Assembly: GCA_004331795.1 (NCBI GenBank)
Contig: SJSR01000002.1
Span: 682,001 to 746,000 of the forward strand
DNA length: 64,000 nt
Reading direction: 5' to 3'
Source of the DNA: Erythrobacteraceae bacterium CFH 75059
GTDB lineage: Bacteria; Pseudomonadota; Alphaproteobacteria; Sphingomonadales; Sphingomonadaceae
Positions 28,018 to 39,877 of the stretch are shown here, in pieces. A model generated the notes under the pieces. That model had not been told where the DNA came from. It worked only from the letters and a program-made list of their open reading frames with translations, and made no database searches. Within the stretch, counting starts at the first letter, position 1. The number at the start of each line of letters is the position of its first letter. Position numbers and translations under genes: made by a program.

Positions 28018-28903
28018 CACCTGGAAGATCACCGCGGTGGCCCTGCGTGGCGACGTCGAAGCCGCCCTCGCCGCGCTGGACGGGGACGGCCGCATGGTGC
28101 TGTCGGGCCGAGAGGTCGCCGAGGACAGCGAGGAGTGGGTGCTCGAAGCGTGGCTCTCCGACGCGCCGGACGAGGACGATCTGGCCCGCTTCGCCGCGCT
28201 GCTGCCCGTCGGACCGGACGCATTCCGGGTGGAACGGCTGACGGAACAGGACTGGATCACCCTGAGCCAGCAGGGAATGGAGCCGGTGGTCGCCGGCCGG
28301 TTCCATGTCCGCACCCCCGATCATCCCACCGCGCAGGACGGCGCGCGCATCGACCTCGTCATTCCCGCCAGCCAGGCGTTCGGCACCGGGCAGCACGAGA
28401 CCACCGCCGGATGCCTCGCCATGCTCGACCGGCTGGAGCGGTGCGGCGAACGTCCGGGCCGGATCGTCGATGTCGGCACCGGCACGGGCGTGCTCGCCTT
28501 TGCTGCCGCGCGGCTGTGGCCCGGCGCCACCATCTTCGCCAGCGACGTCGATCCGGTGTGCGCAGGCGTCGTGCGCGACAATGCGGCACGCAACGGCGTG
28601 GCGCTCGGCACGGGCGCGGGCGAGGTGGCGATCGTCACCGCAGCCGGCCTTGACCATCCCGACCTGCGGCGGGACGGCGCGTTCGACCTCGTGATCGCGA
28701 ACATCCTCGCCGGCCCGCTGATCGAGATAGCCGGGCAGCTGACCAGAGCCTTGGCTCCGGCAGGCCACCTCATCCTTGCGGGTCTCCTCACCCGGCAGCA
28801 GGACGAGGTGCTGCAGCCCTACGCCGACGCCGGGATGACCTTGCGCGAGAGGCTCATGAACGGCGACTGGTCGATCCTTTGGCTGGAACGCACGCGATCC
28901 TGA
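28007..28903 (+). CDS. prmA: Ribosomal protein L11 methyltransferase
   Basis: Trimethylates lysines and the N-terminus of ribosomal protein L11 using SAM. 298 aa from ATG 28007. The N-terminal substrate-recognition domain (about 1-95) is followed by the hinge region ASQAFGTGQHETTAGCLAML, SAM motif I VDVGTGTGVLAFAAA and the PrmA-specific VIANILAGPLIE motif. It overlaps the end of the SDR gene by 11 bases; another in-frame start at 27989 lies deeper in that gene and is less likely. Confidence 0.94.
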   Translation: MSADTWKITAVALRGDVEAALAALDGDGRMVLSGREVAEDSEEWVLEAWLSDAPDEDDLARFAALLPVGPDAFRVERLTEQDWITLSQQGMEPVVAGRFHVRTPDHPTAQDGARIDLVIPASQAFGTGQHETTAGCLAMLDRLERCGERPGRIVDVGTGTGVLAFAAARLWPGATIFASDVDPVCAGVVRDNAARNGVALGTGAGEVAIVTAAGLDHPDLRRDGAFDLVIANILAGPLIEIAGQLTRALAPAGHLILAGLLTRQQDEVLQPYADAGMTLRERLMNGDWSILWLERTRS

Positions 28904-28914
28904 CCCGCCGCGGG

Positions 28915-33359
<4,445 letters not shown>

Positions 33360-33424
33360 CGCTGCCGCTGCCTATCCCATTCACCCGTCGGCGTCACCCG
33401 GTGAAGCGCCGCGCCGGGTGATAT

Positions 33425-34219
33425 TCAGCTCGCCGTGACGCCGGGCGCGTGGTTCTGCACCAGCCGGTGCGCCTTGCGGTACCAGTCCGAACCGGGATAG
33501 TTCGCGCCGAGCACGGCCGCGAACTTCACCGCCTCTTCCGGCAGACCCAGCGCCAGACTGCTTTCCGTCAGTCGGAACAGCGCCTCCGGTGCGTGGCTGG
33601 TCGTCTGATACTGCTCCACCACGTTGCGGAAGCGGATGTTGGCGGCAAGCCAGCGGCCCGAACGCTGGTATCCGCGGCCGATTTCCATCTCCTTTCCGGC
33701 CAGATGGTCGGCGACGAGATCAAGCTTGAGCCGCGCGTCGGCCGCGTATTCGGACGTGGGAAAGCGGCGCACGACTTCGTTGAGCGCCGTGCGGGCGAGT
33801 TCGGTGTTCTTCTGATCCCGCTGCACGTCGCTGATCTGCTCGTAGTAGCTCAGCGCGATGAGGTAATAGGCGTAGGGCGCATCCTTGTTGCCGGGATGGA
33901 TGGTCAGGAAGCGCTGCGCCGACTGGATGGCCTTGGCGTAGTCGGCGGCGGCGTAATAGCTGAACGCGCTCATCAGCTGCGCCCGGCGCGCCCACGGGCT
34001 GTAGGGATGCTGCCGCTCCACCTCGTCGAACAGCCCGGCCGCGAGGACGTAATTGCCGCGATCGAGGCGGTTCTTGGCCTCGGCGTAGAGCGTCTCGACA
34101 TCGCGCGCGACATAGGCGGTGTCGGCAGGACGGTTCTGTCCGCCGCCGCAGGCGGTGACACTCAGGGCGGCCAGCGCCAGGACGCCGGCCTTCGGCAGCG
34201 TGCGAATGATCGGTTGCAT
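33425..34219 (-). CDS. bamD: Outer membrane assembly lipoprotein BamD
   Basis: Essential lipoprotein of the BAM complex that inserts beta-barrel proteins into the outer membrane. 264 aa. A lipoprotein signal ends in the lipobox VTAC (Cys24). Five TPR-like units follow, including ETLYAEAKNRLDRGNYVLAA and LFDEVERQHPYSPWARRAQL, which match the BamD consensus, and LIALSYYEQISDVQRDQKNT. No Shine-Dalgarno sequence precedes the ATG, and a good -35/-10 pair ends 6 bases upstream of it. First gene of bamD-recN-ligA. Confidence 0.96.
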   Translation of the reverse strand: MQPIIRTLPKAGVLALAALSVTACGGGQNRPADTAYVARDVETLYAEAKNRLDRGNYVLAAGLFDEVERQHPYSPWARRAQLMSAFSYYAAADYAKAIQSAQRFLTIHPGNKDAPYAYYLIALSYYEQISDVQRDQKNTELARTALNEVVRRFPTSEYAADARLKLDLVADHLAGKEMEIGRGYQRSGRWLAANIRFRNVVEQYQTTSHAPEALFRLTESSLALGLPEEAVKFAAVLGANYPGSDWYRKAHRLVQNHAPGVTAS

Positions 34220-34225
34220 CCGCGC

Positions 34226-34254
34226 GGTATAGGGGGTTCGTCACTGAACGCCAA
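34226..34254 (-). promoter_or_regulatory. Candidate bamD promoter, near-leaderless
   Basis: On the minus strand TTGGCG (34254-34249), a 17-base spacer and TATACC (34231-34226). The predicted start of transcription falls at or within a base or two of the bamD ATG (34219), so the message would be leaderless or nearly so. The absence of a ribosome binding site is consistent. Confidence 0.4.
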
Positions 34255-34302
34255 GTGAAGCCGCGCGGGAACGCCGCAACCGCGGCCAGCTTTCACCCGT
34301 CC

Positions 34303-34310
34303 TTAACCTT
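34303..34310 (+). promoter_or_regulatory. TTAACCTT upstream of the receiver/barrel gene
   Basis: The same octamer as at 9267-9274, here 43 bases upstream of the GTG start in the 133-base divergent gap with bamD. It resembles a CtrA half-site. Apart from this and the bamD promoter the gap shows only the ribosome binding site GGAGGGGG. Confidence 0.25.
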
Positions 34311-34352
34311 AGGCAAGTAAGGCGCGCTCCGGGGAACTGGAGGGGGCCAAGT

Positions 34353-35693
34353 GTGGATGCACACGTTCTCGTCGTCGAGAGCGACGAACTGCTGCGGGAT
34401 CTGCTGACCGTCAGGCTGCATGTCGCGGGTTTCCGCAGCCATCCGGCCGCGGACGGAGCCGAGGCGCTGCGCTGGCTCGAGACGCATTCGACGGATCTCG
34501 TGCTGCTGGCCAGCATGATGCCGATGATGTCAGGCGCGGAAACGCTCGCCCGCCTGCGGGCCTCACCCAGCCTGTCGCACATCCCGGTCATCATGATGAC
34601 CCCGCCTCTCGCGGGCGAGGATGCGCGCCGGCTGAAGTCGCTCGGCGCAACGGACATCCTGAGGAAACCGGTTTGCGGCGCGCGCCTTGTCCGCGCCATC
34701 TCCGAGGCCGTGCAGGCACGCCGGTCCGCCGCCACGCCGCTCCGCCGGCTCAAGATAACGGTGATGACACCCGCCGTTCTCGCGGCCACGGCAGCAGCCG
34801 GCACGGCGGCGGCGGCCACGATCCCCGCGCCCGCGGCAGCGCCTGCTGCGGTTTCAGCCACCGGGTCGGCGAAGCACACGGCGTCGGCGGCGGAGGCGCG
34901 CGCGCAGACGGACGAGCCGGCGCGATCCCGACCCGCTCCTCCGCCGGTCCCGCCCCAGCCTGAACCCGCATCCGGGGCCGAGCCATGGTCGCCTCGCACC
35001 AGCATCGCGCTCGTTCATGGGCGCAGCTGGGCCGAGGACGTGGCGCATTCGGCGTGGAGCGACACCACTCTCACGCTCGCCTACCGGCCCACCCGCCGGA
35101 GCGGATACAGCCTCGAGGCCGGCCACGCGCGCCGCTTCGGCCTGTCCGACACGCAGCTTCAGGTGAGGGGCGACTGGGCTGTGGGCACGCGCAGTTCGGT
35201 GTTTCTCGCCGGCGTGGCGACGCCGCAGGCCGAATTGCGCGAGCGGGTCGGCCTGCGCGCCGGCTTCGCCCACACGCCGCGGCCGCATCTGGAGATCGGC
35301 GCCAGCACCCGCCTCGGCGAGTTCCGCGACGGCACGAAGCTCGTGGCGACGCCCTACGTCGCGGTCAGCACGACCGGCGAGCGGGTGACGGTGATCGCCG
35401 AAGCCATCAACCTGTGGAACCTGTCGGGTCCGGCCGATCACCGGCTCGGGTTCGGCTTGCGTGTCCGGGCGGCGCCGGACGAGCGGTGGCGGCTGCTTGG
35501 CGGTTATGCGCGCTATCCGGAAGTCGAGGCGGGAACCGCACGCACCGTCCGCTCCCTCTATGCCGGCGCGTCCGTCCGGGTGGCGGAAACCGTCACGCTG
35601 TCGGCAAGTGTCGCCAACGACCGCTACGAAGGACTGTTCACCCGCAACGGCGTCACGCTGGGCATGGTGCATGAGTGGCGAGGACGCAGGTGA
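34353..35693 (+). CDS. Pseudo-receiver domain fused to a predicted YaiO-like outer-membrane beta-barrel
   Basis: 446 aa, GTG start with GGAGGGGG upstream. Residues 3-122 are a CheY-like receiver: VLVVESDE replaces the acidic pocket, T83 and K105 (LRKP) are kept, but the phospho-acceptor position reads LLASMMP, with Ala53 in place of Asp. After basic residues (RRLK, 131-134) comes a hydrophobic stretch at 135-157 that looks like a signal anchor or signal peptide. An Ala/Pro-rich linker runs to about 211. Residues 212-446 show alternating polar/hydrophobic strands (SIALVHGRSW, TLTLAYRP, YSLEAGHARRF, SVFLAGVATP, TLGMVHEW), as in YaiO-type barrels. The barrel family is inferred from pattern and neighbours. 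It overlaps the next gene by 4 bases. How one chain joins a cytoplasmic fold to a barrel is unclear. Confidence 0.75.
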   Translation: MDAHVLVVESDELLRDLLTVRLHVAGFRSHPAADGAEALRWLETHSTDLVLLASMMPMMSGAETLARLRASPSLSHIPVIMMTPPLAGEDARRLKSLGATDILRKPVCGARLVRAISEAVQARRSAATPLRRLKITVMTPAVLAATAAAGTAAAATIPAPAAAPAAVSATGSAKHTASAAEARAQTDEPARSRPAPPPVPPQPEPASGAEPWSPRTSIALVHGRSWAEDVAHSAWSDTTLTLAYRPTRRSGYSLEAGHARRFGLSDTQLQVRGDWAVGTRSSVFLAGVATPQAELRERVGLRAGFAHTPRPHLEIGASTRLGEFRDGTKLVATPYVAVSTTGERVTVIAEAINLWNLSGPADHRLGFGLRVRAAPDERWRLLGGYARYPEVEAGTARTVRSLYAGASVRVAETVTLSASVANDRYEGLFTRNGVTLGMVHEWRGRR

Positions 35694-36541
35694 GCGCATC
35701 CGCGCAAGCCCTGCTGATCATCCTGTTTCAGGGCCTGTGCGTCCTTCTTGGCGGTGCGCTGATCATCGTGACGAGGCGCTGGTTCGTGGCGCAGCGCGCT
35801 GCCCGTGACCGTCTGCGGCAGCGGATCCTGCGCGCCGAGCTCATCCAGGCCGTCATCCGCGACAATGACGGCTTCGTGTGCAGAAGCTGGTCGGCACGCG
35901 ATCGCCGCGCCGCCTTCGCCGTCGCTGCCCAGCTTCTCGCGCTCCTGCCCGACAGGGAACGCGGCCGGCTGGAACGGATCGTCGAGGGCCATGGTGTTCT
36001 GGCGGAAGCGATGCGGCAGCTGCGTCACAGGAGCCCCCACCGGCGCATCGCGGCCGCACGCCGGCTGGCCCCGTTCGGAACGCCCGCGGTGCAGGATGCG
36101 CTCCATGGCTCGCTTCGCCGCGATCCGTCCGTCCGTGTGCGGCTCGAAGCGGCCATCGCCATCTCGGTGCGGGGGACACTGCCGCCCCTGTGGCGGCTTG
36201 TGCGCGATGTTCTCCCGGAAGGACAGCCGCTGACGCCCAACCACCGGCTGCTGTTCCGCAGCCTGGCGCCGCGCTGTCCGGACGCCCTCGTCGCGCTTGC
36301 GACCTGTCAGGACGAGGCGCGGCTGCGCGTCCTTGCGGTGGACGGCCTGCTCCATGGCGCGCCGTCCCGCCTTGACCATGTGGCAGACCTGCTGGGCGAT
36401 GATCCGGATCCTGAGGTCGCACGGCTGGCCCGGATTGCCGCGCAGGAGGCCCGCGCCCCGCGGCCAAGATCTGCGCCTCAGCCCGCGCCCGCGCCCCCGG
36501 TCACGCCGCCGCTGCTCCCACGGCCGCGGCTGGCCGCCTGA
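35690..36541 (+). CDS. Membrane-anchored HEAT-repeat-like protein
   Basis: 283 aa from the GTG at 35690, whose GTGA overlaps the upstream stop; GAGGAC lies about 6 bases before it. A single N-terminal helix (LLIILFQGLCVLLGGALIIV, about 8-27) with following Arg residues anchors it with the bulk in the cytoplasm. The rest is a run of amphipathic helix pairs with HEAT-like phasing (RRIAAARRLAPFGTPAVQDA, PSVRVRLEAAIAISVRG, ARLRVLAVDGLLHGAP, PEVARLARIAAQEA), then a Pro-rich tail. Probably a scaffold for the glycosyltransferase encoded 10 bases downstream. A HEAT-repeat gene beside a PgaC-like transferase and a YaiO-type barrel is an arrangement I recall from other bacteria. Confidence 0.8.
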   Translation: MSASAQALLIILFQGLCVLLGGALIIVTRRWFVAQRAARDRLRQRILRAELIQAVIRDNDGFVCRSWSARDRRAAFAVAAQLLALLPDRERGRLERIVEGHGVLAEAMRQLRHRSPHRRIAAARRLAPFGTPAVQDALHGSLRRDPSVRVRLEAAIAISVRGTLPPLWRLVRDVLPEGQPLTPNHRLLFRSLAPRCPDALVALATCQDEARLRVLAVDGLLHGAPSRLDHVADLLGDDPDPEVARLARIAAQEARAPRPRSAPQPAPAPPVTPPLLPRPRLAA

Positions 36542-36551
36542 GGCGCGGACA

Positions 36552-37964
36552 ATGACAGCCAGCCTCGCACTCACTGTCCTGCTGATCCCGGTCGCCGCGG
36601 TGCTGGCGATCCAGAACCTCGTCTATGTGGCGCAGCTCGTCGCCACCGTGCGCCAGCGGATGACGGAGCCACTCGGCGTCGGCACCCTGCGCGACCTGTG
36701 GGCGCTGCAATCGCGGCAGTCGCCGCCGGTGTCCATCGTCGCCCCCGCCTTCAACGAGGAGCTTTCGATCGTCGACAGCGTGCGCGCGCTGCTGTCGCTG
36801 AACTATCCCGACTTCGAGGTGATCATCGTCAATGACGGCTCCAGGGACAGGACGCTGGAGGTGCTCATCCAGACCTTCGACATGGTGCCGCGCCGCCGCC
36901 CGGTTCAGGCGCTCCTGGCACATCAGCCGATCACGCGCGTCTACCGCTCCGTCAGCCATCCGGCGCTGGTGGTGGTCGACAAGGTGAACGGGCGCAAGGC
37001 GGACGCCGCCAACGCCGGCATCGCCGTGGCCGTCAATCCTCTGGTCTGCATCATCGATGCCGATTCCCTCATCGACGAGGATGCGCTGCTGCGCGCGTCG
37101 CAGCCGTTCCTGTCGGACGGCGGCGCCGTGGTCGCCGTGGGCGGCACGGTCCGCCTCACCAATGGCTGCGGCATCGTCGCGGGGCAGCTCCAGACGGTGA
37201 ACATGCCGCGCGGCTGGATCCCGCGCTTTCAGGTGCTGGAATATCTGCGCGCCTTCATGGTGGCGCGCGTCTCCGCGTCGCGCTGGGGCATGCTGATGCT
37301 GATCTCCGGCGCGTTCGGGCTGTTCCGGAGAGACGCGCTGCTCGCAGCCGGCGGCTTCGATCACGACAGCCGCGGAGAGGATCTCGAACTGTGCGTCCGG
37401 CTGCACCGGATCGGCCGCGAGCGCGGGCAGAGGCCCAAGGTCGTCTTCGTGCCCGATGCGGTGTGCTGGACGGAAGCACCGTTCAACCGCGCCGGACTGC
37501 GCAACCAGCGCACGCGCTGGAGCCAGGGTGGGCTTGAGGTGCTGGCCAAGCATCGGAGCATGCTGTTCAACCCGCGCTACGGACGGATCGGCCTGGTCGG
37601 TCTGCCCCTGGTGCTGCTGGAGACGGCGCTGGTGCCGGCCGCCGAACTGCTGGGCTATCTGCTGGCGCCGCTGCTCTATCTGACGGGAACGGATGAAGGC
37701 GCCTTGCTGGTGGGCATGCTGTTCCTGCACCTGCTGTTCGGCACGAGCGTCAGCCTCGCCGCCGTGGCGCTCGAGGAGTTGCAGATGCGCCAGCACGAGC
37801 GGATCGGCCATGTCGCGGTGCTGATCGCCTGCTGCTTTCTCGAGAACTTCGGCTACCGGCAGCTCAACGCCTGGTACCGTCTGAAGGGCGTGCGGGCATG
37901 GTGGAAGGGCGAAACCGGCTGGCTCGCGGTGGAGCGACAGGGGTTTGCCGCCGCGCGGAGCTGA
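36552..37964 (+). CDS. Processive family 2 glycosyltransferase (PgaC/hyaluronan-synthase-like)
   Basis: Inner-membrane polysaccharide synthase, 470 aa. An N-terminal helix (4-30) precedes the GT-A domain: VSIVAPAFNEE (60-70), NDG at 94-96, DAD at 169-171 as metal-binding DxD, the GED acceptor-site acid at 275-277 in SRGEDLELCVRLHR, and QRTRW at 319-323 (the Q/RxxRW product-binding motif of processive synthases). Three or four C-terminal helices start at about 347. The layout matches poly-N-acetylglucosamine synthase PgaC and E. coli YaiP, but the sugar is unknown. No deacetylase, PgaA-type porin or PgaD subunit is nearby. Last gene of the three-gene unit; lepA converges 28 bases on. Confidence 0.9.
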   Translation: MTASLALTVLLIPVAAVLAIQNLVYVAQLVATVRQRMTEPLGVGTLRDLWALQSRQSPPVSIVAPAFNEELSIVDSVRALLSLNYPDFEVIIVNDGSRDRTLEVLIQTFDMVPRRRPVQALLAHQPITRVYRSVSHPALVVVDKVNGRKADAANAGIAVAVNPLVCIIDADSLIDEDALLRASQPFLSDGGAVVAVGGTVRLTNGCGIVAGQLQTVNMPRGWIPRFQVLEYLRAFMVARVSASRWGMLMLISGAFGLFRRDALLAAGGFDHDSRGEDLELCVRLHRIGRERGQRPKVVFVPDAVCWTEAPFNRAGLRNQRTRWSQGGLEVLAKHRSMLFNPRYGRIGLVGLPLVLLETALVPAAELLGYLLAPLLYLTGTDEGALLVGMLFLHLLFGTSVSLAAVALEELQMRQHERIGHVAVLIACCFLENFGYRQLNAWYRLKGVRAWWKGETGWLAVERQGFAAARS

Positions 37965-37992
37965 AAAGGTCCGAGAGGCACGCCCGCCAAGG

Positions 37993-39810
37993 CTACGGCT
38001 CCCCCATCCTCAGCGCGGCGATGAAGGCCTCCTGCGGGATCGAGACGTTGCCGTATTCGCGCATCCGCGCTTTGCCCTTCTTCTGCTTCTCCAGCAGCTT
38101 CTTCTTGCGGGTAATGTCGCCGCCATAGCATTTGGCGGTCACGTCCTTGCGCAACGCGGCGATGGTTTCGCGGGCGATGACCTTGCCGCCGATCGCGGCC
38201 TGGATCGGGATCTTGAACAGGTGGCGGGGAATGAGGTCCTTCAGCCGCTCGCACATGCCGCGCCCGCGTTCCTCCGCGACCGAGCGGTGGACGATCAGGG
38301 ACAGGGCGTCGACCGGCTCATTGTTGACGAGGATGTTCATCTTGACGAGATCGCCTTCCCTCAGGCCGATCTGCTCGTAGTCGAAGGAGGCGTAGCCGCG
38401 ACTGATCGACTTGAGCCGGTCGTAGAAGTCGAACACCACCTCGTTCAGCGGCAACTCGTAGCTGACCTGCGCCCGCCCGCCGACATAGGTAAGGCCCGTC
38501 TGGATGCCGCGGCGGTCCTGGCACAGCTTGAGGATCGAGCCGAGATATTCGTCGGGCGTGTAGATCGTCGCCTTGATCCACGGCTCCTCGATGGAGAGGA
38601 TGCGGTTGACGTCGGGATAGTCGGCGGGATTGTGCAGATACAGTTCGCGCGCGTCCTCCGTCCGGCTGGCCGCGAGCTGGATGCGGTAGACGACCGATGG
38701 CGCCGTGGTGATGAGGTCGAGATCGTATTCGCGGCTGAGCCGCTCCTGGATGATCTCGAGATGCAGCAGGCCAAGGAAGCCGCAGCGAAAGCCGAAGCCG
38801 AGCGCCGCCGACGACTCCATCTCGTAGGAGAAGGAGGCATCGTTCAGGCGCAGCTTGGCGATGCTCTCGCGCAGCTTCTCGAAATCGGCGGCGTCGACCG
38901 GGAACAGGCCGCAGAAGACGACCGGCTGCACCTCCTTGTAGCCGGGCAGGGCCTGCGCCGCGCCGTTCTTGACGGTGGTGATGGTGTCCCCGACCCGGGC
39001 CTGTTCCACCTCCTTGATCTGGGCGGTGATGAAGCCGATCTCGCCCGGCCCGATTTCCGGCAGGTCGACGCGCTTGGGCGTGAAGGCGCCCACCCTGTCG
39101 ACGAGATGCTCGGTGCCACCCTGCATGAAGCGGATGTTCAGCCCCTTGCGGATCACCCCGTCGATGACGCGCACCAGAATGACGACGCCGAGATACGGGT
39201 CGTACCAGCTGTCGACCAGCATGCCGCGCAGCGGCGCGTCGCGGTCGCCCTTGGGCGGCGGGATGCGGGCGACCACCGCTTCCAGCACCTCCTCGATGCC
39301 GATGCCCGACTTGGCCGAGGTCAGCACCGCGTCCGAGGCGTCGATGCCGATGATGTCCTCGATTTCCGCCTTGACCTTTTCCGGCTCGGCGGCGGGCAGG
39401 TCGATCTTGTTGATGACGGGCACGATTTCGTGGTCGTGCTCGATCGACTGGTAGACATTGGCGAGGGTCTGGGCCTCGACCCCCTGCGCGGCGTCGACCA
39501 CCAGCAGCGCGCCCTCGCAGGCGGCGAGGCTGCGGCTGACCTCGTAGGCGAAGTCCACATGACCGGGCGTGTCCATGAGGTTCAGGGCATAGGTCTTGCC
39601 GTCGCGCGCGGTGTAGTTCAGCCGCACGGTCTGGGCCTTGATGGTGATCCCGCGCTCGCGCTCGATGTCCATGTTGTCGAGCACCTGCTCGCTCATCTCG
39701 CGATCGGTGAGGCCCCCGCACGCCTGGATGAGCCGGTCGGCGAGCGTGGACTTGCCGTGGTCGATGTGGGCGATGATGGAGAAGTTGCGGATCAGCGAAA
39801 GCTCGGTCAT
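37993..39810 (-). CDS. lepA: Elongation factor 4 (LepA)
   Basis: Ribosome-associated GTPase that back-translocates or remodels stalled ribosomes. 605 aa from ATG 39810, beginning [21 protein letters not shown]1 [10 protein letters not shown]3 DTPGHVDF and G4 NKIDLP are intact, and the LepA-specific C-terminal domain ends [20 protein letters not shown]. The frame remains open to 39942 upstream, but the family start is at 39810. It lies 67 bases downstream of the GGDEF/EAL/PilZ gene on the same strand. Confidence 0.97.
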   Translation of the reverse strand: MTELSLIRNFSIIAHIDHGKSTLADRLIQACGGLTDREMSEQVLDNMDIERERGITIKAQTVRLNYTARDGKTYALNLMDTPGHVDFAYEVSRSLAACEGALLVVDAAQGVEAQTLANVYQSIEHDHEIVPVINKIDLPAAEPEKVKAEIEDIIGIDASDAVLTSAKSGIGIEEVLEAVVARIPPPKGDRDAPLRGMLVDSWYDPYLGVVILVRVIDGVIRKGLNIRFMQGGTEHLVDRVGAFTPKRVDLPEIGPGEIGFITAQIKEVEQARVGDTITTVKNGAAQALPGYKEVQPVVFCGLFPVDAADFEKLRESIAKLRLNDASFSYEMESSAALGFGFRCGFLGLLHLEIIQERLSREYDLDLITTAPSVVYRIQLAASRTEDARELYLHNPADYPDVNRILSIEEPWIKATIYTPDEYLGSILKLCQDRRGIQTGLTYVGGRAQVSYELPLNEVVFDFYDRLKSISRGYASFDYEQIGLREGDLVKMNILVNNEPVDALSLIVHRSVAEERGRGMCERLKDLIPRHLFKIPIQAAIGGKVIARETIAALRKDVTAKCYGGDITRKKKLLEKQKKGKARMREYGNVSIPQEAFIAALRMGEP

Positions 39811-39877
39811 GACCCGCCCGGCCTTAGCGGTGCGGCGGGTCAGCGACAATCGGCTTCGGCGTCGGACGGACGGGTGG

